Below are positions 25,530 through 34,559 of a DNA stretch of 64,000 nt, piece after piece; positions within the stretch are counted from its first letter, which is position 1, and the number at the start of each line of letters is the position of its first letter. The DNA comes from Klebsiella planticola ATCC 33531 (GTDB lineage Bacteria > Pseudomonadota > Gammaproteobacteria > Enterobacterales > Enterobacteriaceae): assembly GCF_000735435.1 (NCBI RefSeq), contig NZ_JMPP01000055.1, positions 1-64,000 on the forward strand, in the 5' to 3' direction. The position numbers and the translations under genes were made by a program. The notes under the pieces were generated by a model. It searched no databases and was not told the DNA's origin. It was given only the letters and a program-made list of their open reading frames with translations.

Positions 25530-25768
25530 TTTTTCGTCTCCCCGACCGACAGCAATGCCAGCGTCTCCGTCAGGCTACGGTGAAACATTTCGCGCTGGGT
25601 AATGGTCATCGCATCCACCGCTTTTTTCACCGCCTGGAGGCGGGCGTAATAGTCGCCCATCACCGCTTCGCGAATCGCCTGCTTACGCACCTGCGGTATA
25701 TCGTCAAAGGTCTCTGCCGCAGAAGAAGTCGGCACAGGGATATCGCCATTGGGTAGTTGACTTGCCAT
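25526..25768 (-). CDS. Hypothetical small protein in DarT/NADAR operon
   Basis: This protein of about 80 residues (MASQLPNGDIPVP...) has a proline-rich start, then helices (QVRKQAIREAVMGDYYARLQ, TITQREMFHRSLTETLALL). The start at 25768 was chosen because AGGAG sits five bases before it; an adjacent ATG at 25771 is possible. It begins 17 bp after the NADAR gene and overlaps the next gene. No known domain is recognised. Confidence 0.6.
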   Translation of the reverse strand: MASQLPNGDIPVPTSSAAETFDDIPQVRKQAIREAVMGDYYARLQAVKKAVDAMTITQREMFHRSLTETLALLSVGETKK

Positions 25769-25784
25769 CATCGCTCCTGATTGC

Positions 25785-26510
25785 TTAGAAAAGAGACATA
25801 TTGCGGAGATCGCCATCGCTGGTGTTGTGAATGGTGAAGCGTTCGATCAGTGCGATGAACGCATCTCGCGGGGGAATTGCCGCTGTTAACAATTGCCGCT
25901 GGCGTAGCGCACACCACAGTGCCACGGAGTAGGCCTGGCAGTTGACCGATTTCATGGGATTAAACTCGATGTCGGTAAAGGCCGAATAGTTCAGCACCTG
26001 TTCTTTACAAGGCGAGTGGTACAGCGCATTGAGATACAGCCAGTCATAGAAGGCGGTTTTCGGCTCCAGCGGCCAGATAACCGGTTCACGCGCCTCAGTG
26101 GGCTGAAAGGAAAAGTGGGCTAAGCGACCCGACGTTTTGAGCAGCTCCGCGCGCCTGGCCTCTTTTGGCGCCTTGCGCATCAGCTCGCGAAAGGGCCCGC
26201 GTAACGTTCCGCTATCGGTAAACACTTTCGAAGACTGGAACAGCGATTCCACGCTGATAAATTGTCCGCCGAGGCTACCGACGCCCATGTTAAAGGCGCT
26301 GAGCTGAACGCCCAGTGCATCCGGAGATTTACTGGATACTTCAAGAATCTTTGCTCCCGGCGACATCTGCGCGTAACCGTCATGCAGCGCGGCAATCGAC
26401 TTTTGTTTCTGACTGACCGCCAGACCCGGTGACCAGCTGAAATCCACGTTAACGATGTCCACCAGCGCCTCCCCTTCTCGGGTCGGGATAAAGACGGGAC
26501 GAACGGCCAT
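25785..26510 (-). CDS. NADAR-family antitoxin, DarT1-associated type
   Basis: This 241-residue protein resembles DarT1-associated NADAR proteins. Motifs are RPVFIPTREGEALVDIV at the start, SVESLFQSSKVF (88-97), FYDWLYLNAL (154-163) and FTDIEFNPMKSVNCQA (178-193). NADAR domains remove ADP-ribose from guanine in nucleic acids, and in DarTG1 systems they neutralise the DarT1 toxin. The start at 26510 follows AGGTGAG; the in-frame start at 26543 lies inside the toxin gene. It lies 4 bp after the DarT-like gene. The family call rests on remembered sequence patterns, not on a search. Confidence 0.72.
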   Translation of the reverse strand: MAVRPVFIPTREGEALVDIVNVDFSWSPGLAVSQKQKSIAALHDGYAQMSPGAKILEVSSKSPDALGVQLSAFNMGVGSLGGQFISVESLFQSSKVFTDSGTLRGPFRELMRKAPKEARRAELLKTSGRLAHFSFQPTEAREPVIWPLEPKTAFYDWLYLNALYHSPCKEQVLNYSAFTDIEFNPMKSVNCQAYSVALWCALRQRQLLTAAIPPRDAFIALIERFTIHNTSDGDLRNMSLF

Positions 26511-26514
26511 AAAC

Positions 26515-27570
26515 TCACCTGAAAGAAAAATGTGAAGGATCAACCACGATGTTCACCGCATAGTCGCGTAACCACGGCGGGATCTTATCCGCGGAATAAA
26601 AAACAACGTCACTAATAAACCAGGCGGGAATCTCGCCAGAATATAAAATTTCGGCCTGGATATCATACGGACGATCGCCGGAATCTTCATGATTATCACC
26701 GCAAAACATCGCCTGGAAAGCCTGATGTTTTTGCCGCTGCTCCACGCTGATAGCTCTGACGGAGGAAGACGCCGCGTTGCGGTGGCAAAAAATGGCCCGC
26801 TTGAGCAAAGCCCGATGATCGAATGATGGTTGGGTGGGTCCGCTAATCAACTCTTTTTTTATTTTGAGGATTACCCAGTCGCGATCGCGTAGCCCGTTGG
26901 AATATTTGTAGAGCATTTTTTTATTCACCTCACCTAACGAGAGGGAAATAGCATCTCGCACCCCTTCCAGCCGCAGTTCGTCATTATAGTGAAAACTGTG
27001 CCCGCCCTCTTCGAGTCTTTGGCGGCTAATAATCCCAGATTTAAATATGCTTCTCAGATTTGACAGATGACTAAAGTGATACAGCGAAGAAATATTTCGC
27101 CGCCGGGTGGAGGAAAAATCAATGACTCGTGCCCAGTTAAATTGCTGAATCGCATAGAAGGGTTTATTCGCAATTAAGCGCATGAAATCATCGTGGACAT
27201 CGGACATATAAGCCGGTGTCAGGTGAGTTAACCCCGTAATTGCATAGCGCGTTAACATATATTCTTTAAAGCCGTCGATATACATAATAAGATTCAGCGC
27301 TTCCGCCATCGTAATACCGGGCGCAGTATTATTTACATCGACCATTAACGGGCGCGGCGCTTTGTCATCCGTCGGTATGTCACCCAAAAGCATTCGCGGC
27401 TTCGTCAGCGGCTTGAGCGGATCAACCTGCCGGGTACAGGCTTTCCGTTTTTCAACGTCAACCAACGGCTCGGCTACCCGACTACCTGTTTTAGTAGGGG
27501 GCGTTTCTTTTTTCTTTATTAAATTGCCGATAACAACCAGAACGAAAAAAATGCCAATCACAGTCCACAT
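26515..27570 (-). CDS. Membrane-anchored DarT-like DNA ADP-ribosyltransferase
   Basis: This 351-residue protein has an N-terminal hydrophobic anchor (residues ~3-18, IGIFFVLVVIGNLIKKK), a ~60-residue linker and a DarT (DUF4433) domain at about 85-325. Diagnostic parts are SLYHFSHLSNLRSIFKSGI (162-180), FCHRNAASSSVRAIS (261-275) and DIQAEILYSGEIP (303-315), with E307 as the expected catalytic glutamate. DarT1 enzymes ADP-ribosylate guanine bases in DNA using NAD+ and act in phage defence. Pairing with a NADAR gene fits DarTG1. The membrane anchor is unusual for a DNA-modifying toxin. The start follows TGGAG. Confidence 0.75.
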   Translation of the reverse strand: MWTVIGIFFVLVVIGNLIKKKETPPTKTGSRVAEPLVDVEKRKACTRQVDPLKPLTKPRMLLGDIPTDDKAPRPLMVDVNNTAPGITMAEALNLIMYIDGFKEYMLTRYAITGLTHLTPAYMSDVHDDFMRLIANKPFYAIQQFNWARVIDFSSTRRRNISSLYHFSHLSNLRSIFKSGIISRQRLEEGGHSFHYNDELRLEGVRDAISLSLGEVNKKMLYKYSNGLRDRDWVILKIKKELISGPTQPSFDHRALLKRAIFCHRNAASSSVRAISVEQRQKHQAFQAMFCGDNHEDSGDRPYDIQAEILYSGEIPAWFISDVVFYSADKIPPWLRDYAVNIVVDPSHFSFR

Positions 27571-27930
27571 ATGAACTCCAGCACAATCATTATTCTATTA
27601 TTTTGCATTACCGCGCACGCCGTTACGCTTCACCGATAGCAAAGAGGAAGTGCGTGTTATCTTATTCGTATTTTTAGTTATTCAGAGGGCCCACGGCACG
27701 TGCAAAGGATGAAGGACGACTCACATTAATCGATTCATTCAGTTAACTCAAGGGTTAACGGTTGCCTGTACGCCGGCATGACGGGCGCGGAAATGCGGCG
27801 TGGATAGCGGACAGAGATCCGGACGCAGAATTTTTAGCCGCCAAACCGTGCGTGTCGATATTATTCATCCACGTCACGGTCGCCGGTAGAATAAATGACG
27901 CCAGAAATAGCCTGGCGCGATTTTTATTTA
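27571..27930. other. Intergenic upstream of DarT operon
   Basis: This 360 bp region has minus-strand genes on both sides. The DarT-proximal ~60 bp are AT-rich and likely hold the operon promoter (AATAATAGAATAAT on the minus strand). At the other end an imperfect CGCCAGG...CTGGCG hairpin (about 27899-27921) follows the iron transporter ATPase gene. No gene is recognised. Confidence 0.5.
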
Positions 27931-28953
27931 TTAAGGAATAAATACCCGCCCTTTCCCGCTGACCTCAATATGTACCCGGCGGCCCGGTACCCAGTCCGCC
28001 CGGCTGACGGTTTTCAGGGTCAGCGTCTGCTGGGCGATCGCCAGCGTTAAGGTCGACAGATGGCCGGAAAAATCAACGTCGAGGATGGTGACGGCACTCT
28101 CCTCATTCTGGCAAGGCGTAATCATCAATTGTTCCGGACGCAGCATCACCCGCCCCTGCCCCGTCGCGTCGTCGTTATCGGTAAGCAGCGCGCCAATCGC
28201 GCACTGCGCCCGCCCGCCATGAAGCTCGGCAGGCAGCACCAGCGCATCGCCCAGAAACAGCGCCGTGGCTTCATCGGCGGGCCGCGAATAGACCTCAAAC
28301 GGGGTGCCCACCTGGGTAAAGCGCCCCTGACGCATGACCGCGACCTGGCTGGCAAACGACAGCGCTTCATTCTGGTCATGGGTCACCAGAATCGAGGCGA
28401 CGCCGGCCTGGGCAAGCAGGTCTGCCGTCGCCTTTCGCGTGGTGGCACGAAGCCCGGTATCGAGGGCGGAAAAAGGTTCATCCAGCAGCATCAGCGATGG
28501 CCGCTGCGCCAGCGCCCGGGCGAGGGCCACGCGCTGCTGCTGGCCGCCGGAAATTTCATGCGGCCAGTGCGTGGCCAACTGCCCATCCAGCGACACCATC
28601 TCCATCAATGCCGCGACCCGACGGCGCTTCTCCTGCCGGGAGCAATCTAAGCCCCAGGCAATATTGTCAGCGACGTTAAGGTGCGGGAACAAAGCTCCCT
28701 CCTGCGGAACGAAACCGATGCCGCGCTGATGGGCGGGAATAAAAACCCCCTCATCAAACAGCGTCCGGCCCTGCATCACGATGCGCCCGGCATCCGGCGT
28801 TTCAAAGCCGGCGAGAATACGCAGCAGCGTTGTTTTCCCGGAGCCGGACGGCCCGACGATGGCCGTCCGGCTGCCGGGGGCCACCGACAGAAAAAGGTTA
28901 TCCAGCACCTGCACATCGGCAAAAGATTTTGAGATAGCGGTTAATTCCAGCAT
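27931..28953 (-). CDS. Ferric iron ABC transporter ATPase (FbpC-like)
   Basis: This 340-residue ATPase is of the CUT/Fbp type. Walker A is GPSGSGKTT (~34-42), the signature is ISGGQQQRVALARAL, Walker B is LMLLDEPFSALD, and a C-terminal regulatory domain covers about 235-340. It drives ferric iron import with the two upstream genes. It begins one base after the permease gene, so the three genes form one minus-strand operon. The family also includes putrescine and sulfate exporters or importers, but the FbpA-like partner favours iron. Confidence 0.85.
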   Translation of the reverse strand: MLELTAISKSFADVQVLDNLFLSVAPGSRTAIVGPSGSGKTTLLRILAGFETPDAGRIVMQGRTLFDEGVFIPAHQRGIGFVPQEGALFPHLNVADNIAWGLDCSRQEKRRRVAALMEMVSLDGQLATHWPHEISGGQQQRVALARALAQRPSLMLLDEPFSALDTGLRATTRKATADLLAQAGVASILVTHDQNEALSFASQVAVMRQGRFTQVGTPFEVYSRPADEATALFLGDALVLPAELHGGRAQCAIGALLTDNDDATGQGRVMLRPEQLMITPCQNEESAVTILDVDFSGHLSTLTLAIAQQTLTLKTVSRADWVPGRRVHIEVSGKGRVFIP

Positions 28954-30528
28954 TTACAGACCTGCAATTTTTTTCGACTGGTGATAGAGCACACCGGTCA
29001 ACGGTAGAGAAATCGCGATCATCAGCATCGCGTAAGGCGCCGCAGCGACATAATCTATCTCGCTGGTTAATGCCCAAAAGCCGGTGGCCAGCGTACGGGT
29101 TCCCAGCGGTGAAAGCAGCAGCGTCGCGGTCAGTTCGTTGCTGACGCCGAGAAAGACCAGAGCGGCCCCGGCCGTCGCCCCCGGCGCGGCGAGACGCAGT
29201 GTGATGCTCCACAGCGCCCGCCCCGGGCTTCTTCCCAGACTCCGCGCGACGTTTTCCAGCTCCACCGGCGCCTGGGCGATTCCCGCGCGAAGATTGATCA
29301 GCGCACGAGGCATAAACATCAGCAGGTAGGCCAGAAACAGCGTCACTTCGGTCTGATAGATGGGCCGGGCGTAGTGAATGGTCACCGTAACCAGCGCCAG
29401 CGCGGTCACGATCCCCGGCAGCGAACTGGTCATGTAATTGCACCCTTCAAGCAGACGAAACAGACGATGCGGATAGCGAATCCCCAGCCAGGCGATGGGG
29501 ATGCCGCAGGCGGTCGTCAGCAGCGCCCCGCTGGCCCCCAGCATGAGCGTCTGGCGAAGAGAGAGCCACAGGTCGGCGTTCATCCAGTTTTCAAGGCCTC
29601 CCAACCACAGCCAGCGGCACAGCACCATCAGCGGTACCCCTAGCGCCAGCAGCACCAGCGCACACAGCAGCGACTGCGCCGCGAAGGTCGCCATCACGTT
29701 CATCTGTTTGCGTTTCTGCTCCCGCGCGGCCCCGGCGCCAATACGGGCATAGCGCGCTTTGCCCCGGGTGGCGCTCTCCAGCAGCAGGAACGCCAGACAG
29801 CATAGCGCCAGCACGCCGGCCAGCATATTTGCCGCCGGGCCGCTGAACGTGGACTGGAACTGGTCATAGATCGCGGTCGTAAAGGTGTCGAAACGGATCA
29901 TCGCATACAGGCCGTATTCCGCCAGCAGGTGCAGCGCTACCAGCAGTGCGCCGCCGCAAATGGCCAGCTTCAGCTGCGGCAACACCACGCGGAAAAAAAC
30001 CAGCCACGGCGGCGTACCCAGCGAGGCAGCAACGTCTTCCAGCGTCGGATCCAGGCGGCGAAGCACCGCCGCTACTGGCATATAGATAAAGGGATAGTAG
30101 GCAAGCACCGAGAGGAACACGCCGGAGGAGAGGCCGTGCATCGATGGCACCGCGCTGACCCAGGCATAGCTCTGAACAAACGCCGGTATCGCCAGCGGGG
30201 CAACCGCCAGCGCCGACCAGACCTGCCGCCCCGCCAGGGTCGTGCGTTCAGTCAACCACGCGACCGTCACGCCGAGCGCAATGCACGCCGGTACGGTCAG
30301 GGCGCTGAGCCACAGCGTATTGCTGAGCAGCTCCCCGACGCGCGGACGGAACACCAGCGCCTTAATGGTCTCCCATCCGGTATCAATACCCACGGCAACG
30401 ACAAAACCCGGCGGGAGGAGGGCTAATAATGAAAACAGTACCGCTAATGCAACCATCGGAAATGCAGGACGCCTGCGCTCGGGCAGGCGTCGTACTTTTT
30501 TTCCGAGTGTAATACTCAGACCAGACAT
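28954..30528 (-). CDS. Ferric iron ABC transporter permease (FbpB-like)
   Basis: This 524-residue inner-membrane protein contains two fused permease domains of about 6 helices each. ATPase-contacting loops lie around [22 protein letters not shown] and [22 protein letters not shown] two-in-one permease is characteristic of FbpB/SfuB transporters. It lies 24 bp after the binding-protein gene and directly abuts the ATPase gene. Confidence 0.87.
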   Translation of the reverse strand: MSGLSITLGKKVRRLPERRRPAFPMVALAVLFSLLALLPPGFVVAVGIDTGWETIKALVFRPRVGELLSNTLWLSALTVPACIALGVTVAWLTERTTLAGRQVWSALAVAPLAIPAFVQSYAWVSAVPSMHGLSSGVFLSVLAYYPFIYMPVAAVLRRLDPTLEDVAASLGTPPWLVFFRVVLPQLKLAICGGALLVALHLLAEYGLYAMIRFDTFTTAIYDQFQSTFSGPAANMLAGVLALCCLAFLLLESATRGKARYARIGAGAAREQKRKQMNVMATFAAQSLLCALVLLALGVPLMVLCRWLWLGGLENWMNADLWLSLRQTLMLGASGALLTTACGIPIAWLGIRYPHRLFRLLEGCNYMTSSLPGIVTALALVTVTIHYARPIYQTEVTLFLAYLLMFMPRALINLRAGIAQAPVELENVARSLGRSPGRALWSITLRLAAPGATAGAALVFLGVSNELTATLLLSPLGTRTLATGFWALTSEIDYVAAAPYAMLMIAISLPLTGVLYHQSKKIAGL

Positions 30529-30552
30529 AAGGTATTCACTTCACCGGAGGGA

Positions 30553-31569
30553 TCACAGCAGGCCAGCTTGCGTCATCAGTTCGATAACTTTTTTGCTGTT
30601 CAGCGAAGAAGGCTCGACTTTTGGTGCATCCAGCGCTTTCAGCGGCGTCAGTTTCGGGTTAGAGGCGGCATCAACGCCCACGGCATATTCAAATGCATTA
30701 TTGGTTCTCAGCTGCTCCTGGCCCTGCTTGCCGGTGATCCATTTGATGAAGGCCTGGGCCTGCTCTTTGTGTTTGCTGGAGGCCAGCACGCCACCGCCGG
30801 AGATACTCACGAAAGCACCCGGATCCTGATGTTTGAAGTAGTACAGTTTGGTGTTTTTGCTGTTCTCACCGGTTTTGGCCTGATCGACAAAGCGGTAGTA
30901 GTGGTAAATCACCCCGCCATCAATTTGCCCGGCATTGACGGCCTTCATCACGGTGCTGTTGCCTTTATAGGCCACGAAGTTGGTTTTCATCGCTTTGAGC
31001 CAGTCCAGCGTGGCTTTCTCGCCCTTCAGCGCCAGCATCGCGCTGACAATGGCCTGGAAATCAGCCCCCGATGGCGAAGCGGCCCAGCGCCCTTTCCATT
31101 CCGGTTTCGCCAGATCCATCAGAGAATGCGGCAGCTGAGATTCACTGATTTTTTCCGGGTTATAGACAAAAACGGTGCTACGCGCGGCAATGCCGATCCA
31201 GCGGCCATGCTCAGGGCGGAATTCCGGCGCGACCTGGCTTAAGGTGTCGGCATTCAGCGGCGCGAATAATTTTGCATTGTCGACCAGCACCATAGACGGG
31301 GAGTTTTCCGTCAGGAAAACGTCAGCCGGTGAAGCCGTGCCTTCCTGCACCAGCTGATTTCCCAGCTCGCTATCGCCGCCGTTACGCAGAGTCACTTTAA
31401 TACCGGTTTCTTTGGTAAAGCCATCCACCCACGACTTGACCAGATTTTCATGCTGCGCGTTATAGACAACAATGCCTTCACCGCTTTCGGCCGCCAGGAC
31501 CTGAGGGGCAAGAAACACCGAAGCAGCGACGAGCGCGGCGGAGCAATAAGACGACAGGCGAAAATTCAT
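30553..31569 (-). CDS. Periplasmic ferric iron-binding protein (FbpA-like)
   Basis: This 338-residue protein has a signal peptide (cleavage near VLAAES, residue ~27) and the FbpA/AfuA pattern EGIVVYNAQHENLVKSWVDGF. The tyrosine pair of the iron site appears in GGVIYHYYRFVDQ. It captures Fe3+ in the periplasm for the FbpBC-like transporter. A Fur-like box lies 80 bp upstream. Codon use and composition do not differ obviously from core genes. Confidence 0.87.
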   Translation of the reverse strand: MNFRLSSYCSAALVAASVFLAPQVLAAESGEGIVVYNAQHENLVKSWVDGFTKETGIKVTLRNGGDSELGNQLVQEGTASPADVFLTENSPSMVLVDNAKLFAPLNADTLSQVAPEFRPEHGRWIGIAARSTVFVYNPEKISESQLPHSLMDLAKPEWKGRWAASPSGADFQAIVSAMLALKGEKATLDWLKAMKTNFVAYKGNSTVMKAVNAGQIDGGVIYHYYRFVDQAKTGENSKNTKLYYFKHQDPGAFVSISGGGVLASSKHKEQAQAFIKWITGKQGQEQLRTNNAFEYAVGVDAASNPKLTPLKALDAPKVEPSSLNSKKVIELMTQAGLL

Positions 31570-32037
31570 GTGCTAATCCTTAGTATTGATGGACAAATGG
31601 CCGCCGATAGCCTGGCCGGAAAGGATTAAAACACAGAGAAATAGGAATGATAATGAAAACAATTCCCATAAAATAAAAATAGTTAAAAATACTGCCCTGC
31701 ATAGCTTTCTTATCTGAAAATGCTTTATTTAAAACAATGAAAAATGAAAGATTAAAACAACCTTAAGAAAGGTTCGTTTTTTCGCAGAGAATATGAAAAA
31801 TATGATCTCAGTTGCATTTCTGCCGCGAACAAAAATCCTACACCATCCGTTTAGCCGACGCCAGCAAGCGCGAATATGCGCCACGATAGCGGCAGGTCTT
31901 TCCACTGACGGCATGCTCCCCCGGACAGACAACGAGCGCGGCGCGTGAAATGGCCAGCATTTTGTTTTGCCACCGGGCTGGCATTTACGGTGGCGTAATT
32001 CAGCATCCCATAATGGATCTTTGTCACGAGGGTTAAT
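31570..32037. other. Intergenic between iron operon and broken GNAT gene
   Basis: This ~470 bp region is divergent. The left ~150 bp are AT-rich and carry the Fur-like site and iron operon promoter. From about 31830 to 32030 the composition is more GC-rich. No convincing gene is seen. Confidence 0.5.
31649..31667 (-). promoter_or_regulatory. Candidate Fur box before the iron operon
   Basis: GATAATGAAAACAATTCCC matches 14 of 19 positions of the Fur consensus (GATAATGATAATCATTATC). It lies 80 bp before the FbpA-like start, a normal place for iron-dependent repression. Confidence 0.6.
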
Positions 32038-32469
32038 ATGAATATTTATCAGGCGCAACCCAAGGATGTGGATAAAATCCTGCCCCTGTTTCTGGCATAT
32101 CGCGAATTTTATGATGTCGCGACATAGCGCGAACAGGCGCGTGATTTTATTCTGCAGCGCTTACAGCTTAATGAATCGACTATTTTCTTTGCTCAAATGG
32201 CTGACAAAGTCGTGGGATTGACGCAGCTGTTTTGCTCATTAGAAATGAAGCGTATCTGGTTACTGTATGACTTATTTGTTGATCCTTCTTCCCGTAAACA
32301 AGGAGTTGCTGAAGCGCTTATCGCCCGCGCCGGGCAATTAGCCAAAGAGTCCGACCCGGCGTTTATTATGCTCAGTACCGCAACGGATAATACGCAAGCG
32401 CTGTATGAGAAAAATGGCTTCGTACGCGACACGGATTTATACGTCTATAATAAGATGTTAAATAAATAA
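32038..32469 (+). pseudogene. GNAT acetyltransferase gene with internal amber codon
   Basis: Starting at ATG 32038 after GAGGGTTAAT, a reading frame gives MNIYQAQPKDVDKILPLFLA, then YREFYDVAT, then TAG at 32125-32127. It continues in the same frame (REQARDFILQRL...) to 32469 with the GNAT acetyl-CoA pattern LFVDPSSRKQGVAEALIARA and C-terminal LYEKNGF. Without the stop the product would be 143 residues, a normal GNAT length. A single CAG- or AAG-type to TAG change explains it. Translation could restart at ATG 32197, but that product would lack the first strands. Confidence 0.75.
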
Positions 32470-32476
32470 CCGCTCT

Positions 32477-32505
32477 CGCGACCCCGATAATATATCGGGG
32501 TCGCG
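32477..32505. other. 12 bp perfect inverted repeat
   Basis: CGCGACCCCGAT and ATCGGGGTCGCG flank an AATAT loop just after the GNAT stop codon. There is no T-run, so a classical terminator is unlikely. It could protect 3' ends or stop both convergent transcripts. Confidence 0.5.
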
Positions 32506-32731
32506 CGCCCTGCACGCTGCACGCTGCTGGCGAGCAAGGTAGAGCAGATGCCCTGAAAGCTGAGCATCGAATGATGCGTAGAGAACCCACCGCCAAATAT
32601 CGCGTGGGTTCCGTGCGGCAACGGCTGAAATAATGCAGTTGCCAACTTGTGCTTCCGCTGGCGTTGACGGTTCCCCGGCCACACGGGGAGAGGCGCGACG
32701 CGCTAATCGGGTCGATCTTTGTTTTGCTGCT

Positions 32732-33799
32732 TCAGACCGGGCGCAAAAAGAACTTCGTGGGTGTTTTACCCTTTCCGCTGGCGAGTCGTTCATGAGGCTG
32801 GGGTTTTTGATTATCGACAATCACCATTTTGTCGCTATCTTGACGTTCCAGCACCAGATAAATATGATCATAACCATGATGAGCCGTCGGGCCGCAGGTA
32901 GAACCGACATCTCCCGCTTGCTGTTGACCAACAGGAATTTTTTCCCATTTTCTTTCATCGTGAAGATAGTTGCCCAACGCTAATGCTTGCGTAATATCGG
33001 GAACGGCAATCCCACCTTCCTGCAATAGATTAGCCAGATTTAGCGCACAGCCATCATGTGGCCAGCTCTCATGGGTTAGCTTAAATAGCTCACTCGCGGC
33101 GACCTCCTGTACTTTTTCATAACGAGCTGGCGTTCTGGCAATATTCATCACCTCGATCATTTTCTCTTTGTCGCTGAGCGGCCCGATACCTGCCGCGAAT
33201 AGCGTCTGGGAAGCTATTCGCGGCGAGAGAAATGTCTGAAATTCCTCTACGGCATCGCGTCGCACATGGGAGATAACCTTACCCGGGTCTTTTATCGTAC
33301 CGCACCAGGCGGTGCTGATACGCAATAGTCGGGCACAATATTCCACGGCCAGGCTGTGGTCGGTTTTCATTTTGGTAATGAACGTTTCAGCCGTGTCTAT
33401 CCCATGCCGTTTGGCAAAATCCAGCAGTGCCGATTGCCTGGTGCCAATACTGTCAAATGAGACCTGGAAGGCTCCGGTCTCTTCGCTTTCAATGTGAGTC
33501 CGGGAATGATGATTTCTCAGATCGACGCCAGCTTCCCAGCGCCAGTCCGATTCAAACCCCGCCTGCACGCGAAGCACTTCACACATCACTGCTTTTCGGT
33601 GTTGAAGACTGGTGTAAGGCCCAAGCACCCCTTTCATGACGGCATAGATATCATGAAGCTCATTTTCGGCAAAAACATCATCGGGTAAAGCATCCAGAGT
33701 CTCGACCAGTTGTTGCAGAAACTCACTAGGCGGGCGACCATGTTGCGCGCTGACAGGATAGCGGGTCGTGATGAATATACGTTTGTTCATAGTCTCCAT
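32732..33799 (-). CDS. Two-domain putative cell-wall hydrolase (lysozyme-like plus NlpC-like)
   Basis: This product is about 355 residues from the chosen start; the numbering here is from an in-frame ATG at 33814. The N-terminal half looks like a lysozyme-superfamily glycan hydrolase: VLRVQAGFESDWRW with E88 as candidate acid, then EETGAFQVSFDS (111-122). The C-terminal part resembles a papain/NlpC-type amidase or endopeptidase with C256 in HDGCALNLANLL, H317 in HGYDHIYLVLE and a polar third residue near VDNQ (334-336). It would cut peptidoglycan sugars and peptides. No signal peptide is seen, so export would need a partner. The start is chosen by AAGGAG spacing. Confidence 0.55.
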   Translation of the reverse strand: METMNKRIFITTRYPVSAQHGRPPSEFLQQLVETLDALPDDVFAENELHDIYAVMKGVLGPYTSLQHRKAVMCEVLRVQAGFESDWRWEAGVDLRNHHSRTHIESEETGAFQVSFDSIGTRQSALLDFAKRHGIDTAETFITKMKTDHSLAVEYCARLLRISTAWCGTIKDPGKVISHVRRDAVEEFQTFLSPRIASQTLFAAGIGPLSDKEKMIEVMNIARTPARYEKVQEVAASELFKLTHESWPHDGCALNLANLLQEGGIAVPDITQALALGNYLHDERKWEKIPVGQQQAGDVGSTCGPTAHHGYDHIYLVLERQDSDKMVIVDNQKPQPHERLASGKGKTPTKFFLRPV

Positions 33800-33846
33800 C
33801 ATATTCTCCTTCATGGGTTTATTACTGCAGAGACGCTGTTTTGCCT

Positions 33847-34425
33847 CTATTTATTTGAGGATAAGCTCTGAAACAGAGAAGAGAACTTATTTACCAGGTA
33901 TGGTGCAAATAATGTCATCCCGGCAGACAGGAATTTAATAATCTCACCAACGGATTCAGGACTTGATATTTCACCAGTCATACCATAATCAAGTAATATT
34001 AAGGACCCAAAACCAACAAACATAAACAAAATAACCAGCATCCCTATCAGCGCAATCAACCGACTCGAACTGGCTTTCATGACTGTTTCCAGAACAGGTT
34101 TACCTGCTGCGTCATAAAGCGGTGTTTTTGTCACGCTATCAATGCCATTTTTTGTTTCCTTAACTTCAGTGACGGCAGATAACGCCACATCTTCAGAAAG
34201 CGCATCGGCCAAAGACCATTCTTGAGGAAGAGAGTTGCGGATCACTAAAATAGAAATCAGCGTCCCAAAGATGACAATAAAAAGTATTATAGATGAGAAA
34301 ATAAGTCTGTAATTCTCGCCACACAGATGCTGCCCCTGCGCTGAGGGTTCCCCGGCCAGCACGGCAGCAGAAAAAAAGAGCAAGAATATTGCATGTGCTG
34401 ACCAGCATGTTTTGAGAGAAAACAT
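33847..34425 (-). CDS. Unknown membrane protein next to cell-wall hydrolase
   Basis: This 192-residue protein has an N-terminal signal-like stretch (MFSLKTCWSAHAIFLLFF, AAVLA), a membrane segment LIFSSIILFIVIFGTLISIL, a ~60-residue soluble part, a second membrane segment LIALIGMLVILFMFVGFGSL and a hydrophobic C-terminal helix. GAGGAG eight bases before ATG 34425 decides the start. It lies 47 bp upstream of the hydrolase gene on the same strand. It may be an immunity protein against the hydrolase or help it cross the membrane; neither can be proved from sequence. Confidence 0.6.
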   Translation of the reverse strand: MFSLKTCWSAHAIFLLFFSAAVLAGEPSAQGQHLCGENYRLIFSSIILFIVIFGTLISILVIRNSLPQEWSLADALSEDVALSAVTEVKETKNGIDSVTKTPLYDAAGKPVLETVMKASSSRLIALIGMLVILFMFVGFGSLILLDYGMTGEISSPESVGEIIKFLSAGMTLFAPYLVNKFSSLFQSLSSNK

Positions 34426-34559
34426 AAATACACTCCTCATCAATATCACTTTCATTTATTATTGACATGCGAAGACAAAGTCATTCATATAGATACATCC
34501 TTTGCAACAGGATGTTATCTCGCTTATTTTTGCCATGCCGCTGTTCCGTGCTTCGCGAC

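Noticed and set aside
32125-32127. TAG in the GNAT gene as recoded pyrrolysine or suppressed stop
   Set aside because: Enterobacteria do not encode pyrrolysine, and no readthrough context is evident; a nonsense mutation is simpler.
32477-32505. 12 bp inverted repeat as a Rho-independent terminator
   Set aside because: The stem is perfect but no T-run follows on either strand, so it is listed only as an inverted repeat.
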